Shown here piece by piece: positions 1 through 8,260 of a stretch of DNA of 37,277 nt (positions are counted from its first letter, which is position 1; each line of letters opens with the position of its first letter). Below the pieces are notes generated by a model, which saw only the letters and a list, made by a program, of their open reading frames with translations, made no database searches and had not been told where the DNA came from. The position numbers and the translations under genes were made by a program. Origin of the DNA: Pirellulales bacterium. GTDB taxonomy: Bacteria > Planctomycetota > Planctomycetia > Pirellulales > JAICIG01. The stretch is taken from assembly GCA_035533075.1 (NCBI GenBank), contig DATLUO010000060.1, positions 1 to 37,277 on the forward strand, written 5' to 3'.

Positions 1-416
1 AAAAATGAGCGATGGCGACCGCCAATCTAAAATCGACAATCCAAAATCACCCATACCCCCCTAGATTTATGGTTGCGGCGCGAAAATGAGCCGCCCCAGG
101 ACGTCGGCGCAAAGCCCAGCAGGCCAAGGGGTTGCAGGCAGCGCAAACCGAACGCGGGTTTTGTTTTTGACAAGGGTAATTATTTTCTGACAAGGGTAAT
201 TCGAGGCCATGAAGCCTTGGCCGTTGTCAGTGGTCCCTCGATCAGATTGACGGTGGCAGGCGACGCGAAAGCGTCGCCGATCGATCTTTGAAAAGTTGCC
301 AACGAAGCAAGCGGTCCACGTGCGCAAACGCCCACGGCATCCGCAAGAACTTGTCTCGCGGATGCCGCGGATCGATGAAACGCTTTCTGGGCATGACGCC
401 GCGCGCCCCCCGCCGC
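1..416. other. Intergenic edge region, no gene seen
   Basis: I see no convincing gene. The open frames crossing it on both strands lack ribosome-binding sites and resemble no family I know. The only structure noticed is a 14-base direct repeat (TGACAAGGGTAATT) at 168-181 and 188-201, that is with a 20-base period, followed by a short GGCC-bounded inverted repeat near 203-222. The region lies downstream of the PRC-barrel gene and runs to the window edge. Confidence 0.5.
168..201. repeat. 14-bp direct repeat, 20-bp period
   Basis: The sequence TGACAAGGGTAATT occurs exactly at 168-181 and again at 188-201, separated by a T-rich spacer. A 20-base period is about two helical turns, so both copies would face the same side of the DNA. 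This could be a tandem operator, but no promoter or downstream gene is seen with it. A chance or slippage origin is equally possible. Confidence 0.5.
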
Positions 417-1514
417 TTATTCGACGCGGGTCCGCCGCGTGGTGGTCTTCGCCTCGCGACGGTGAGCTTGGTAATAATTGTGGACTTCGCTGGCCCACTT
501 CTCGTTGCCGAAATCGGGCCAGTGGTCCTTGTCGAAGCCCGGAGCATTGTCGAGTTGGTCCTTCGTCACGTCGAACATGACGAAGAAGTCCTTGTCTTTG
601 GCGTCGTACTGCAGCGCCACCGCGTCATAGGGCACGGCGAAAAACTTGTCGCCGATTCCCAAGAACCCGCCGAACGACAGGGCCAGATAGCGAAGGTTGC
701 CCGAATTCATGGCGATCACGATGTCTTCGACCTTGCCCAGCTTGTCGCCGTTGCCGTTGCGGACGTGCATGCCAACGGCCTCGCTGGCGCGGTGCAGCCG
801 CCAGTTGTGCTCGTTGTGGCCCTTCTTGGGATCGATGTTTCGCCCATCGCTCCGCTCGGTTTGCACATCGCTCCGCTCGGTTTGCAAATCGCTCCGCTCG
901 GTTTGCAAATCGCTCCGCTCGGTGCGGTCTTCCGTGCGCTGGGCCGTTTGGTCGTTGCGGCGTTCGGTGCGAACGCTCACCTTGGTGTCGCCGGCGCGGA
1001 CGTCGACGCCGTAATGCTTATCGACGGCTTCCATCCAGGCGCGGTCGGCGGCATCAGGCCAATGGTTCTTGTCGAAGCCCGGCGCGTTCTTCAGTTTCTC
1101 TTGCGAAACGTCGAACACCACGAAGCTCTTGTTCTTGTCGGCGTCGTGCCGGAATTCGAGCGCTCGCCAGGGAACCGCGAACAGCTTGTCGCCCATTCCC
1201 AAGAATCCGCCGAAGGACAGGGCCGCATAGCGAACATGCCCGTGTTCGCCCATGTCGAGCATCAGATCCTTGATCTCGCCCAGGTCCTTTCCCGACGCGT
1301 TGCGGACCGTCATGCCACGCACTTTGGTCACGCGCAGTGCCGTGCCCTCGGTCTTTTTATCGATCTTGTGGTCGCGATCGGCGTCATCGCGGTTCCGCGT
1401 CGCGGTCGCGGTTTTGTGGCTGTCGTTGGCGGGCTTGTCGGCCGCGACGGCTATTGCCAGCCAGCCAAACACCCCGAAAAACACTGCCACGCTTGTTGCC
1501 AGTCGTACTCGCAT
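417..1514 (-). CDS. Secreted protein with two PRC-barrel domains
   Basis: This 365-residue protein has an N-terminal signal peptide (hydrophobic residues about 5-24, likely cleavage after AVA or AA). Two homologous PRC-barrel-like domains follow, near residues 60-150 and 245-335. Both carry the same blocks: a G-(K/D)-LG-(E/K)-(I/V)-(K/E)-D start, the sequence LSFGGFLG(M/I)GDK and an FAVP strand, and each ends with a (N)APGFDK(N/D)HWPD motif. The domains are joined by a charged linker with about four 7-residue repeats (TERSDLQ type). PRC-barrels usually act in small-molecule or protein binding; no enzyme activity is implied. The start is supported by a strong AGGAGG ribosome-binding site 9 bases upstream. 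The likely location is the periplasm. The duplicated domain pair suggests internal gene duplication. The specific function is unknown. Confidence 0.85.
   Translation of the reverse strand: MRVRLATSVAVFFGVFGWLAIAVAADKPANDSHKTATATRNRDDADRDHKIDKKTEGTALRVTKVRGMTVRNASGKDLGEIKDLMLDMGEHGHVRYAALSFGGFLGMGDKLFAVPWRALEFRHDADKNKSFVVFDVSQEKLKNAPGFDKNHWPDAADRAWMEAVDKHYGVDVRAGDTKVSVRTERRNDQTAQRTEDRTERSDLQTERSDLQTERSDVQTERSDGRNIDPKKGHNEHNWRLHRASEAVGMHVRNGNGDKLGKVEDIVIAMNSGNLRYLALSFGGFLGIGDKFFAVPYDAVALQYDAKDKDFFVMFDVTKDQLDNAPGFDKDHWPDFGNEKWASEVHNYYQAHRREAKTTTRRTRVE
846..923 (-). repeat. 21-bp in-frame tandem repeat inside the PRC-barrel gene
   Basis: Three complete units and one partial unit of 21 bases (846-866, 867-887, 888-908, 909-923) are nearly identical at the DNA level. 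They encode the repeated heptad TERSDLQ/TERSDVQ. The near-perfect DNA identity points to recent expansion by slippage or unequal exchange. The unit is a multiple of three, so copy-number change would alter linker length without breaking the frame. Confidence 0.85.
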
Positions 1515-1700
1515 CGCACTAATCCTCCTCTAGTTGCCCAAGAATATGGAATCCCCGTTGCCCGGTCTTGCAAAAGATGCAACTAACATGCCCCGCTCGT
1601 TTCCGCGGCAGCGGGGTGGCGGTTTGTACCTAGGCGCGGTACGATAGGGCGGTTCGCCCGGCAGGGATGCAAACCGCGGAGCCAAAAGGAGTTTTGAACG

Positions 1701-2216
1701 ATGCGCGCTACTACAAAAGTCTCAGGTATGTGGTTGGGCGGCGGAATTGCCATCGGCTTGGCCATCGGAATGCTTTGGCCGCCGACGCAATTGCACGCCG
1801 TCGCCACCGATCGCGCCGACAACTTCGCGATCGCCACGGGACCGTTGGACGACGACACGGAAGCCCTGTTTTATCTTGATTTTATGAGCGGCGAGTTGAA
1901 AGCCACGGCCCTGAGCCCCATCGCACGCAAGTTTTTTGCCTCGTTTAGCGCCAACGTCGCCCACGACCTGGGTGTCAATCAGGCCAGAAACCCCAAGTAT
2001 CTGATGGTCACCGGCAACTCGATCTTTCGTCGCGGCGGAGGGCAGGTGCAGCCCGGCAACGCCGTGGTCTACGTCGCCGAGCTGACCACGGGCAAGGTGG
2101 CCGCCTACGCCGCACCCTGGTCGCAGGCCTACGCGATCGCCGGCCGGCAAGTCAGGGCGCCGTTGATCTTGCTCGACGTTTACCCCATGCGGACCGTTTT
2201 GGCGAGCGAGGACTGA
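1701..2216 (+). CDS. Planctomycete-type hypothetical protein with N-terminal membrane segment
   Basis: This 171-residue protein starts with a Gly-rich hydrophobic segment (residues about 8-27), which is either a signal peptide or an anchor. A soluble domain follows, with features I associate with a widespread planctomycete hypothetical family: a start resembling DNFAIATGPLDDD, then FYLDFMSGELKA, a central NPKYLMVTG and a late PGNAVVYVAELTTGK. The repeated strand pattern suggests a beta-rich fold, perhaps a partial propeller blade set, but I cannot assign a function. The start is supported by AAGGAG 9 bases upstream. It ends 8 bases before thiS on the same strand, so the three genes may be co-transcribed, although nothing in the protein itself points to thiamine synthesis. 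Confidence 0.75.
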   Translation: MRATTKVSGMWLGGGIAIGLAIGMLWPPTQLHAVATDRADNFAIATGPLDDDTEALFYLDFMSGELKATALSPIARKFFASFSANVAHDLGVNQARNPKYLMVTGNSIFRRGGGQVQPGNAVVYVAELTTGKVAAYAAPWSQAYAIAGRQVRAPLILLDVYPMRTVLASED

Positions 2217-2224
2217 GCCATAGA

Positions 2225-2425
2225 ATGCGCATCGTCGTGAATGGCACGCCACGCGAAGTGCCGCCGGGATTGACGGTCGCCCGCCTGCTCGACGAGTTGC
2301 AGATCGAGCCCAAACACGTGGCCGTGGAAGTAAACTTGGAGTTGGTGCCTCGCGGGGAGCACGCCCGCCGCCCGCTGGCCGAAGGCGATCAACTTGAAGT
2401 CGTCACCCTGGTTGGTGGAGGTTGA
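2225..2425 (+). CDS. thiS: ThiS sulfur carrier protein
   Basis: This 66-residue protein is a ubiquitin-fold sulfur carrier for the thiazole half of thiamine. It begins with the usual beta-strand MRIVVNGTP and has the LLDEL helix region. It ends in the diagnostic Gly-Gly tail (VTLVGGG), whose terminal carboxylate is adenylated and thiocarboxylated by partner enzymes before donating sulfur to ThiG. The length is typical for the family. A GAGGA sequence overlapping the end of the preceding gene could serve as its ribosome-binding site. It is followed immediately by thiG, the usual partner. No thiF, thiO or thiE is present in the window. Confidence 0.93.
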   Translation: MRIVVNGTPREVPPGLTVARLLDELQIEPKHVAVEVNLELVPRGEHARRPLAEGDQLEVVTLVGGG

Positions 2426-2429
2426 AGCA

Positions 2430-3290
2430 TTGAGTACCGAGGTCATCCCTACCGCGACGGCGGATTCATGGCGTCTGGGCAACCACACGCTCGCCAGCCG
2501 CTTGATTGTCGGCACCGGGAAGTATGCCGATTACTCGGTCATGGCCGAGTCGCTGGAAGCGTCGGGCACCGACTGCATCACCGTGGCCGTGCGGCGCGAG
2601 CGGCTGATCGACTCGCAGGGCGGCAACTTGCTTGACTACATCGACACCCGCCGCTATGTGCTCTTGCCGAACACGGCGGGCTGCTTTTCGGCCGAGGACG
2701 CGGTGCGCGTGGCCCGGCTGGGCCGCGAGATTCTGCTCGGTCTCGACAACCCCGGCGCCGACTGGGTCAAGCTGGAAGTGCTGGGCGACAAAAAGACGCT
2801 GCTGCCCGACCCCGTGGCCACCCTGGAGGCGACGAAGCAGCTCGTGGCCGAACGGTTCCAGGTGCTGTGCTACACGACGGACGACCCGATCACCGCGCGG
2901 CGGCTGAAAGAGGCGGGTGCGACGAGCGTCATGCCCGCCGGCAGCCCGATCGGATCGGGCCAGGGCATTTTGAACCCCAACAACATCCGGATCTGTCTGG
3001 AGTATCTGAAGGAAGGCGATCCCGATTACCCGGTGATCGTGGATGCCGGCGTGGGCACGGCCAGCGATGTGACGGTGGCCATGGAGCTGGGCGTCGATGG
3101 CGTGCTGCTCAACACCGGCATCGCCCATGCGCGCGACCCCGTGATGATGGCACGGGCCATGAAGGCGGCCACCGAGGCGGGCCGCTTGGCCTATCTGGCC
3201 GGCCGCATTCCCAAGCGGCTATATGCGACGGCCAGCAGTCCTGAAGACGGCACGATTTCGCTGGTTAAACCGCGCTGCCAGACCCAATGA
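2430..3290 (+). CDS. thiG: Thiazole synthase ThiG
   Basis: ThiG condenses 1-deoxyxylulose 5-phosphate, dehydroglycine and ThiS thiocarboxylate into the thiazole phosphate of thiamine. The protein is a TIM barrel of 286 residues. The family start LIVGTGKY lies near residue 25. The Schiff-base lysine is in WVKLEVLGD (about Lys114), and phosphate-binding glycines lie in [10 protein letters not shown] and [11 protein letters not shown] chose a TTG start at 2430 because GGAGG lies 8 bases upstream, at 2417-2421. The in-frame ATG at 2394 would lie inside thiS and only translates the ThiS tail in another frame. The last 100 bases overlap the 3' end of the opposite-strand lipase gene. Confidence 0.92.
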   Translation: MSTEVIPTATADSWRLGNHTLASRLIVGTGKYADYSVMAESLEASGTDCITVAVRRERLIDSQGGNLLDYIDTRRYVLLPNTAGCFSAEDAVRVARLGREILLGLDNPGADWVKLEVLGDKKTLLPDPVATLEATKQLVAERFQVLCYTTDDPITARRLKEAGATSVMPAGSPIGSGQGILNPNNIRICLEYLKEGDPDYPVIVDAGVGTASDVTVAMELGVDGVLLNTGIAHARDPVMMARAMKAATEAGRLAYLAGRIPKRLYATASSPEDGTISLVKPRCQTQ

Positions 3291-5800
3291 CATTCGTACT
3301 TCCGTTCGGGGTTGGGGTCGAGCAGGCTCCAGTAGATGATCGTGCCGCCGGAGCGGTCTACGCCCTCGGATGGATAAATCGCCTTGGCGACTCCCGGCGA
3401 TTTGGGGTCGATCTCGAGCACCCGGTAGCTCTCGTAAGGCTGCTTCTCCGGTAAGAGCAGCCACATCGAGAGCATGCCCGCGGGAACATCGACGCCGGCG
3501 GTCACGCGCGGGTCGAGCATAAAATCGTCGGGCAGCCGGTCTTTCATGAAGATTTCAAGCTGCACGTCGATCGGCGTCTCGACGGGCACGCGCGCCAGGT
3601 CGAGCCGCAGCTCCCAGTCTGAGCGGTTGCCGTTCGCGCCCGGCGCGGCCTTCCGCCGGCGCAGCACCGGATCGAGCTTCGCGTTCAGGCAGCGGACCTC
3701 GACCTGGTGCGCTGGCACGCTGAACGCATACCGAAACGGCGACTTGCCCGTGTAGTCGGCGTCTTTGTGCAGGCGAATCCGTCGCCGCAGATACGTGGTG
3801 TGTCCGTCGCGGCCCTTGTCGTCGGGCACGGCCCGCACGCCGTTCCGCAGGTCGAAGATCTGCGTGTCGCTGGTGAACGAGATACCCTGATCATCGACCG
3901 GATCGAACTCGGCCACTTCTTCATACTTCAGCGACGGCCAGGGCGACGGCGGCCCGTTTTGCACCAGATCGGCCACCACTTGCTGATCGTGCCCGCTGTG
4001 GGCGATGGCGTCGATGGCCTGCCGTGTTTGCTTGGCCTCGCCGCGCTCCTGCCAATATCGCCATGACGTAAGCGGCAAGATCGACAACAGCGGCAGGAGC
4101 AGGAGCAGATAGACGTACGAGGCCCAGTCCCTGTAGTCGAACAAACGGCTCCAGACGCGGCGTGCGGCCGATCGCTGCAGTGCCCGCGCGGCGACCACCT
4201 CGGCCGCCGGCCCCCGCTGGTTGCCCAACAGCGACGTGCGTCGCGGTTTGCCGGCGGTTGGCACGGCCGCAGCCGTGCCTTGATCGGTCGGGTCCCAGGG
4301 GGGCAAACTTGGCAAGTCGTCGCCAAATAATTGCGGCTGCCCCCGGCACGTCGACCGCGCCACGCAGTAGCCGTGTCGCACCAGCGCGCTGACCTCCAGC
4401 AGCGAGAAGGCGTCCAAGTCGGTGCGAATGTCGGGCAGCCGCCGCTGAATCTCGGGGTGCAACGCCGTGGGGTCGTCGTGCGGCGGGACCACGTCGCTGA
4501 GCGACATGAACAAAAAGCCCGGCTGATTGCCGAACGTTTCCTTTTCCAACTGCCAGACGCGGTCCATGCCGATGTCGCTGGCGCGCATCGCCGTGGCGAT
4601 CAGCCCCGCGTCATGCACCGTGGTGCGGGCCTGCAGATGCTTGCCGGCGTCGCTCACGATCACCTGGTCGAACATCGAGGTCATCGGCCGCAGACAGCGC
4701 CGGCCGGTCACCTGCCGCAGCACCGTCTCGACAAGCTGGCGGTTGAGCCATACGCGGTCGTGGTGTTCCAAGTCTTTGCCCGACACGCGTGCGCTGTCGA
4801 GCAGCGCGGCCGCTTCGGGGTCGTCAGGCTGGACCGCCTCGAACGACGGCTCGCGGTAGAGAGCGGAGCCGGCGATCACATCCGAGAGCGCGTTGACCGT
4901 CGCTTGAGCATCGTCGCTCGAAGGTCCGCCGCCGTTGGCCTCCTGGGATATCTGCCGGATGCGTCCCAACGGCGTGTTCTCGTGCAAGCTGTCGGCCGAC
5001 CTGAGGGCTTTTATCACGCACTCGGCGTCGTACATGTCGCCCAGCGTCAACTGCGATTCGCGGCCGATCCAGGTGCGTTCGATATTGCGGAACATCCGCA
5101 CGCCCAAGTTGTCGAAAACGCCGCCGTCGGTGAACACCTGGCGGTTGAACTGTCCGCTGGCGGCGCCCACCTCGGCGGCGTTGACCATGAGCGGCGGAAA
5201 GAACCCCGGAAAAGCCGACGAAGCCGTCACCGCCAGGGGCACGGTGGCCAGCCCGGCGTGCAGTCGCTCAAAGCGGAACAACTCGCCGGGCAGCCGCTTC
5301 TGGAAAACCACCCCCTCGCGCGTGAACGAACAGAGCGAACCTTCGGTCAAATTGGTCGAGAGAATGTGCAACTGAGGGTGTTCGGGCAACTGGAACATGC
5401 ACGTGTCGCCGTAAAGAAAATGCTGGTAATACATTTCCAGCATGCCCGTGCGGGTCAGGCGGCGATCGCGCCGCATGCGCGTCATCCACCGCGCCAGATG
5501 GACCGGCACCGACAAGGGGGCGCGGCGGACGATTCGATTGCGCACGTCGAGCCGCGTGAACCTGACGACCTCGGCGGCGACGGCGTCGAACTGGTCGGGC
5601 GTGCCGGTGTAACGGTCCCAATTGAGCACCAGATGGGCAGCCAGCACGCTCCCGCCTGAGACCGATGTGATGTGCGTGACCGAGGGCAGAATGCCGGCGT
5701 CGCGCAAAAAGCGGACCAGACCCAAGTGAAACAGCGTGGCCCGGAATCCTCCGCCCGACAGGGCCAATCCGATCCGTTTGCGGTTTGCGTCTGCGATCAT
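3191..5800 (-). CDS. Patatin-like phospholipase with C-terminal membrane anchor and unknown domain
   Basis: This 869-residue protein carries an N-terminal patatin-like serine hydrolase domain. The oxyanion loop is SGGGFRAT (residues 15-22). The nucleophile elbow is SVSGGS with Ser48, where the usual leading Gly of GxSxG is Ser. The catalytic Asp lies in the DGGVFDNLG motif. Such enzymes hydrolyse acyl esters of phospholipids or other lipids. Past the middle is one clear membrane segment ([16 protein letters not shown]). A C-terminal domain of about 250 residues follows, with no family that I recognise. The start is set by GGGAGG eight bases before ATG 5800. The frame stays open upstream to 7660, but that part is antisense to the sulfatase. 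The gene is divergent from the sulfatase and overlaps thiG at its 3' end. Confidence 0.85.
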   Translation of the reverse strand: MIADANRKRIGLALSGGGFRATLFHLGLVRFLRDAGILPSVTHITSVSGGSVLAAHLVLNWDRYTGTPDQFDAVAAEVVRFTRLDVRNRIVRRAPLSVPVHLARWMTRMRRDRRLTRTGMLEMYYQHFLYGDTCMFQLPEHPQLHILSTNLTEGSLCSFTREGVVFQKRLPGELFRFERLHAGLATVPLAVTASSAFPGFFPPLMVNAAEVGAASGQFNRQVFTDGGVFDNLGVRMFRNIERTWIGRESQLTLGDMYDAECVIKALRSADSLHENTPLGRIRQISQEANGGGPSSDDAQATVNALSDVIAGSALYREPSFEAVQPDDPEAAALLDSARVSGKDLEHHDRVWLNRQLVETVLRQVTGRRCLRPMTSMFDQVIVSDAGKHLQARTTVHDAGLIATAMRASDIGMDRVWQLEKETFGNQPGFLFMSLSDVVPPHDDPTALHPEIQRRLPDIRTDLDAFSLLEVSALVRHGYCVARSTCRGQPQLFGDDLPSLPPWDPTDQGTAAAVPTAGKPRRTSLLGNQRGPAAEVVAARALQRSAARRVWSRLFDYRDWASYVYLLLLLPLLSILPLTSWRYWQERGEAKQTRQAIDAIAHSGHDQQVVADLVQNGPPSPWPSLKYEEVAEFDPVDDQGISFTSDTQIFDLRNGVRAVPDDKGRDGHTTYLRRRIRLHKDADYTGKSPFRYAFSVPAHQVEVRCLNAKLDPVLRRRKAAPGANGNRSDWELRLDLARVPVETPIDVQLEIFMKDRLPDDFMLDPRVTAGVDVPAGMLSMWLLLPEKQPYESYRVLEIDPKSPGVAKAIYPSEGVDRSGGTIIYWSLLDPNPERKYECHWVWQRGLTSEIVPSSGLLAVAYSRLGMRPAR

Positions 5801-5989
5801 TGCGTATTCCTCCCTGACGCCCCACAAACGGCCCATTGCCGGCAATCTTCGTTCCAAATCCTGAGTGCCGCGTCGAGATAAAGGAGCGAAAGTGCGCAGT
5901 GGATTCTGTAAGTTGCGCTGCAAAGGCATTACAATGGTCGAACCTCGGTCGTAGCCACGCCTGTGAATCAAGCCGCTCACGGAGAAACC

Positions 5990-7888
5990 ATGAAACGGAC
6001 CTCGCTGCCGCTGTTCGCCGTCGTTCTCCTGGCGCATGGCGCGGCGCTGCACGCGGCCGACGCTCCAGCCGCGCAACGCCCTAACCTTCTCTGGCTCGTC
6101 AGCGAGGACAACGATTGCTTCCTCGGCTGCTATGGCGATGCGCTGGCGCAGACGCCGACGCTCGACAAGCTCGCTCGCGAGGGCGTGCTGTTTGAACGCT
6201 GTTTCACCATGCCGGTCTGTGCGCCTTCGCGGTTCACGTTGATCGGCGGCCTGTACCCGACCACCTGCGGCCCCGCGCACCACATGCGCGCGCAGGGCAA
6301 GATTCCAGCCTGGCTCAAAGGTTTTCCAGCCTACTTGCGGGCGGCGGGCTATTACACGTCCAACAACGCCAAGACCGATTACAACTCGCCGGTCCGGGTC
6401 CAGGATGCCTGGAATGAGTCGAGTAAGAACGCCCACTGGCGCAACCGCGCGCCGGGCCAGCCGTTCTTCAGCGTCTTCAATCACGAGGTCACGCACGAGA
6501 GCTGCCTCTTTCCAGAGAAGGAATTGCCGCTCGACTTCCCGCCCACAGACCCGGCGGCGGTGAGAATCCCACCCTACCAGCCTGATACGCCCGAGATGCG
6601 GGCCGACTGGGTGCGCTACTACAACCACCTGCGATTGCTCGACAAGCAAATCGCGGCGATGCTCGAAGACTTGGCCGACGCCGGGTTGGCGGACGACACG
6701 ATCGTCTTCTATTACTCCGACAATGGCGGCGTACTGCCGCGCAGCAAGCGTTTTCTTCAGGAAAGCGGCACGCACGTTCCGCTGATCGTTTTTTTCCCGC
6801 CGAAATGGCGGCACTTGGCGCCGGCAGCGCCCGGCTCGCGCGTCACGCAGCCGGTGCATTTCGTCGATTTCGCCCCCACGGTCCTCTCGCTGGCCGGCGT
6901 GAAGATTCCCGACTATATGCAAGGCCGCGCGTTTGCCGGCCCTGCGCGTGCGGAGCCGAACGAGTTTGTGTTCTGCACGCGAGACCGCATGGACGAACGC
7001 TACGACATGATGCGCTCGGTCATGGACTCGCGCTGGCTCTACATTCACAACTATCGGCCGGACCTGCCGTACGTGCAGCCGCTGGAGTATCAGTTCAAGG
7101 CGCGCGGCTATCGGTCTTGGTCGCGGCTGGCGGCCGCGGGCCAACTCACTCCGGCCACCGCACAGTTTTGGGGACAAAAACCGACGGAAGAGCTTTACGA
7201 CATGCGGACCGATCCCGACAGCGTCCACAATCTCGCCACCGACCCCGACCACCGCGCAACGTTGGAACGAATGCGTGCGGCACTCCGGCGGCACGTGCTG
7301 CGGACCTACGACAATGGCTTTCTGCCTGAAGGCTCGGAGCTCGAAGGCTACGAAGCCTCGCACGCGCCCGGCGCTTGGCCGGTCGAGCGAGTGTTCGATC
7401 TGGCCGGACTCGCCTCTCAACGCGGTCCCGCGAACCTGCCGAAGCTGATCGAAGCGCTCGACGACGAGAGTGAACCGATTCGCTGGTGGGCCGCGCAAGG
7501 CTGTACCATGTTGGGCGAAAGGGCCGCGCCGGCCGAGGCCGCCTTGCGTCGCCGCTTGGAAGACGAATCGGGCGCCGTGGCCGTGGCCGCCGCCGAGGCA
7601 CTCGCGCGCCTGGGCAAACTCGACGTCGCCCTGCCCGTGTTGGAACGTTGGCTTCAACACGGCGATGCCCCCGGCTTCGTCCTGCAGGCCGCCAACGTAT
7701 TGGACCGGCTCGGTGAGCTCGCCCGCTCTTCGCTACCCGCGATGAAGGTGGCGGGCGCGTCTGCGGCTCCTCAGAAGGGCGGAACGTACCCGCCGCAATA
7801 CATTTTGAAGCACGCCATCGACGTGTTGGAAGGAAGAACGCAAGCGTTCGTTTACCCACGCCCCATCAACGCCGGCGCGAGGCCCTGA
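5990..7888 (+). CDS. Secreted sulfatase with C-terminal HEAT-like repeats
   Basis: This 632-residue protein belongs to the formylglycine sulfatase family, which hydrolyses sulfate esters of glycans or small molecules. A signal peptide covers residues 1-23. The metal-binding start is RPNLLWLVSEDN. The sulfatase signature is CAPSR, with Cys77 as the residue converted to formylglycine, so it is a Cys-type enzyme needing an FGE maturase. The second metal site is in YYSDNGG. After the catalytic domain, about residues 460-590 form Ala/Leu-rich helical repeats resembling HEAT repeats. The start at ATG 5990 has GGAG five bases upstream; an in-frame GTG at 5963 is less likely. The SDNGG form is often seen in N-sulfoglucosamine-type sulfatases, but the substrate cannot be fixed from sequence. 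Confidence 0.92.
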   Translation: MKRTSLPLFAVVLLAHGAALHAADAPAAQRPNLLWLVSEDNDCFLGCYGDALAQTPTLDKLAREGVLFERCFTMPVCAPSRFTLIGGLYPTTCGPAHHMRAQGKIPAWLKGFPAYLRAAGYYTSNNAKTDYNSPVRVQDAWNESSKNAHWRNRAPGQPFFSVFNHEVTHESCLFPEKELPLDFPPTDPAAVRIPPYQPDTPEMRADWVRYYNHLRLLDKQIAAMLEDLADAGLADDTIVFYYSDNGGVLPRSKRFLQESGTHVPLIVFFPPKWRHLAPAAPGSRVTQPVHFVDFAPTVLSLAGVKIPDYMQGRAFAGPARAEPNEFVFCTRDRMDERYDMMRSVMDSRWLYIHNYRPDLPYVQPLEYQFKARGYRSWSRLAAAGQLTPATAQFWGQKPTEELYDMRTDPDSVHNLATDPDHRATLERMRAALRRHVLRTYDNGFLPEGSELEGYEASHAPGAWPVERVFDLAGLASQRGPANLPKLIEALDDESEPIRWWAAQGCTMLGERAAPAEAALRRRLEDESGAVAVAAAEALARLGKLDVALPVLERWLQHGDAPGFVLQAANVLDRLGELARSSLPAMKVAGASAAPQKGGTYPPQYILKHAIDVLEGRTQAFVYPRPINAGARP

Positions 7889-8260
7889 TGTCGTCGGACC
7901 GGCCGTTGATCGTCATCACAGCGCCAACATAGCTACGATATAGCCTCCTACGCCGAGCAGGCCGAGCACCGCATAAGCGTCGCTCAAAACATCATTCCAC
8001 GGATTCGGTTCGGACATCGATCTAATTTCCCCCGGTTTCGTCCGTCTAAAGACGGCTGCCACTGCTAAGCAACTGCCGTGCCCCGATTTGGCGGGGGACG
8101 GAAAATGGTCCTAAACCTAACGGCCGTGTAAGGTTGCGAAGCGACGAGCGAAACGCGGTAACTCTGTCGGTTTGTCGCGCGAATAAGCATTTTCTGCCTG
8201 AAATAACGGCAATAACGACTGGCACCGGGGCATCGCTTGGCCGAAACGAAGCTCGAAGCG
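7889..8260. other. Intergenic region holding a possible micro-ORF and a repeat fragment
   Basis: This 372-base interval lies between the sulfatase and the glycosyltransferase, whose 3' ends converge. It contains a possible minus-strand peptide gene (7916-8017) and, at 8224-8243, a fragment of the dispersed hairpin repeat described elsewhere in the window (ACCGGGGCATCGC followed by TTGGCCG). The remainder shows no clear gene. Confidence 0.6.
7916..8017 (-). CDS. Possible 33-residue single-pass membrane peptide
   Basis: An ATG-initiated frame of 33 codons encodes a peptide that starts MSEPNPWNDVLSDAY. It continues into a hydrophobic stretch rich in Leu, Gly, Val, Ile and Ala to the C-terminus, enough for one short membrane helix. 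A purine-rich GGGGGAA lies about 9-10 bases before the ATG, a plausible ribosome-binding site. The polar, Pro-containing head and apolar tail look like a real small membrane protein rather than random GC-rich translation. The family is unknown, and chance cannot be excluded at this length. Confidence 0.4.
   Translation of the reverse strand: MSEPNPWNDVLSDAYAVLGLLGVGGYIVAMLAL

Noticed and set aside
288..1586. 432-codon plus-strand frame
   Set aside because: It is the antisense shadow of the PRC-barrel gene, which has a strong ribosome-binding site and domain similarity.
2394..2429. ATG 2394 as the thiG start
   Set aside because: It would translate the end of thiS in another frame; TTG 2430 has GGAGG at ideal spacing and fits the family N-terminus.
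4331..5659. 442-codon plus-strand frame
   Set aside because: It is antisense to the patatin-like gene, with His/Arg-rich shadow composition.
5801..7660. N-terminal extension of the patatin-like protein to 1489 residues
   Set aside because: The extra 620 codons are antisense to the sulfatase, Arg-rich and without family similarity; ATG 5800 has a strong ribosome-binding site and fits the patatin start.
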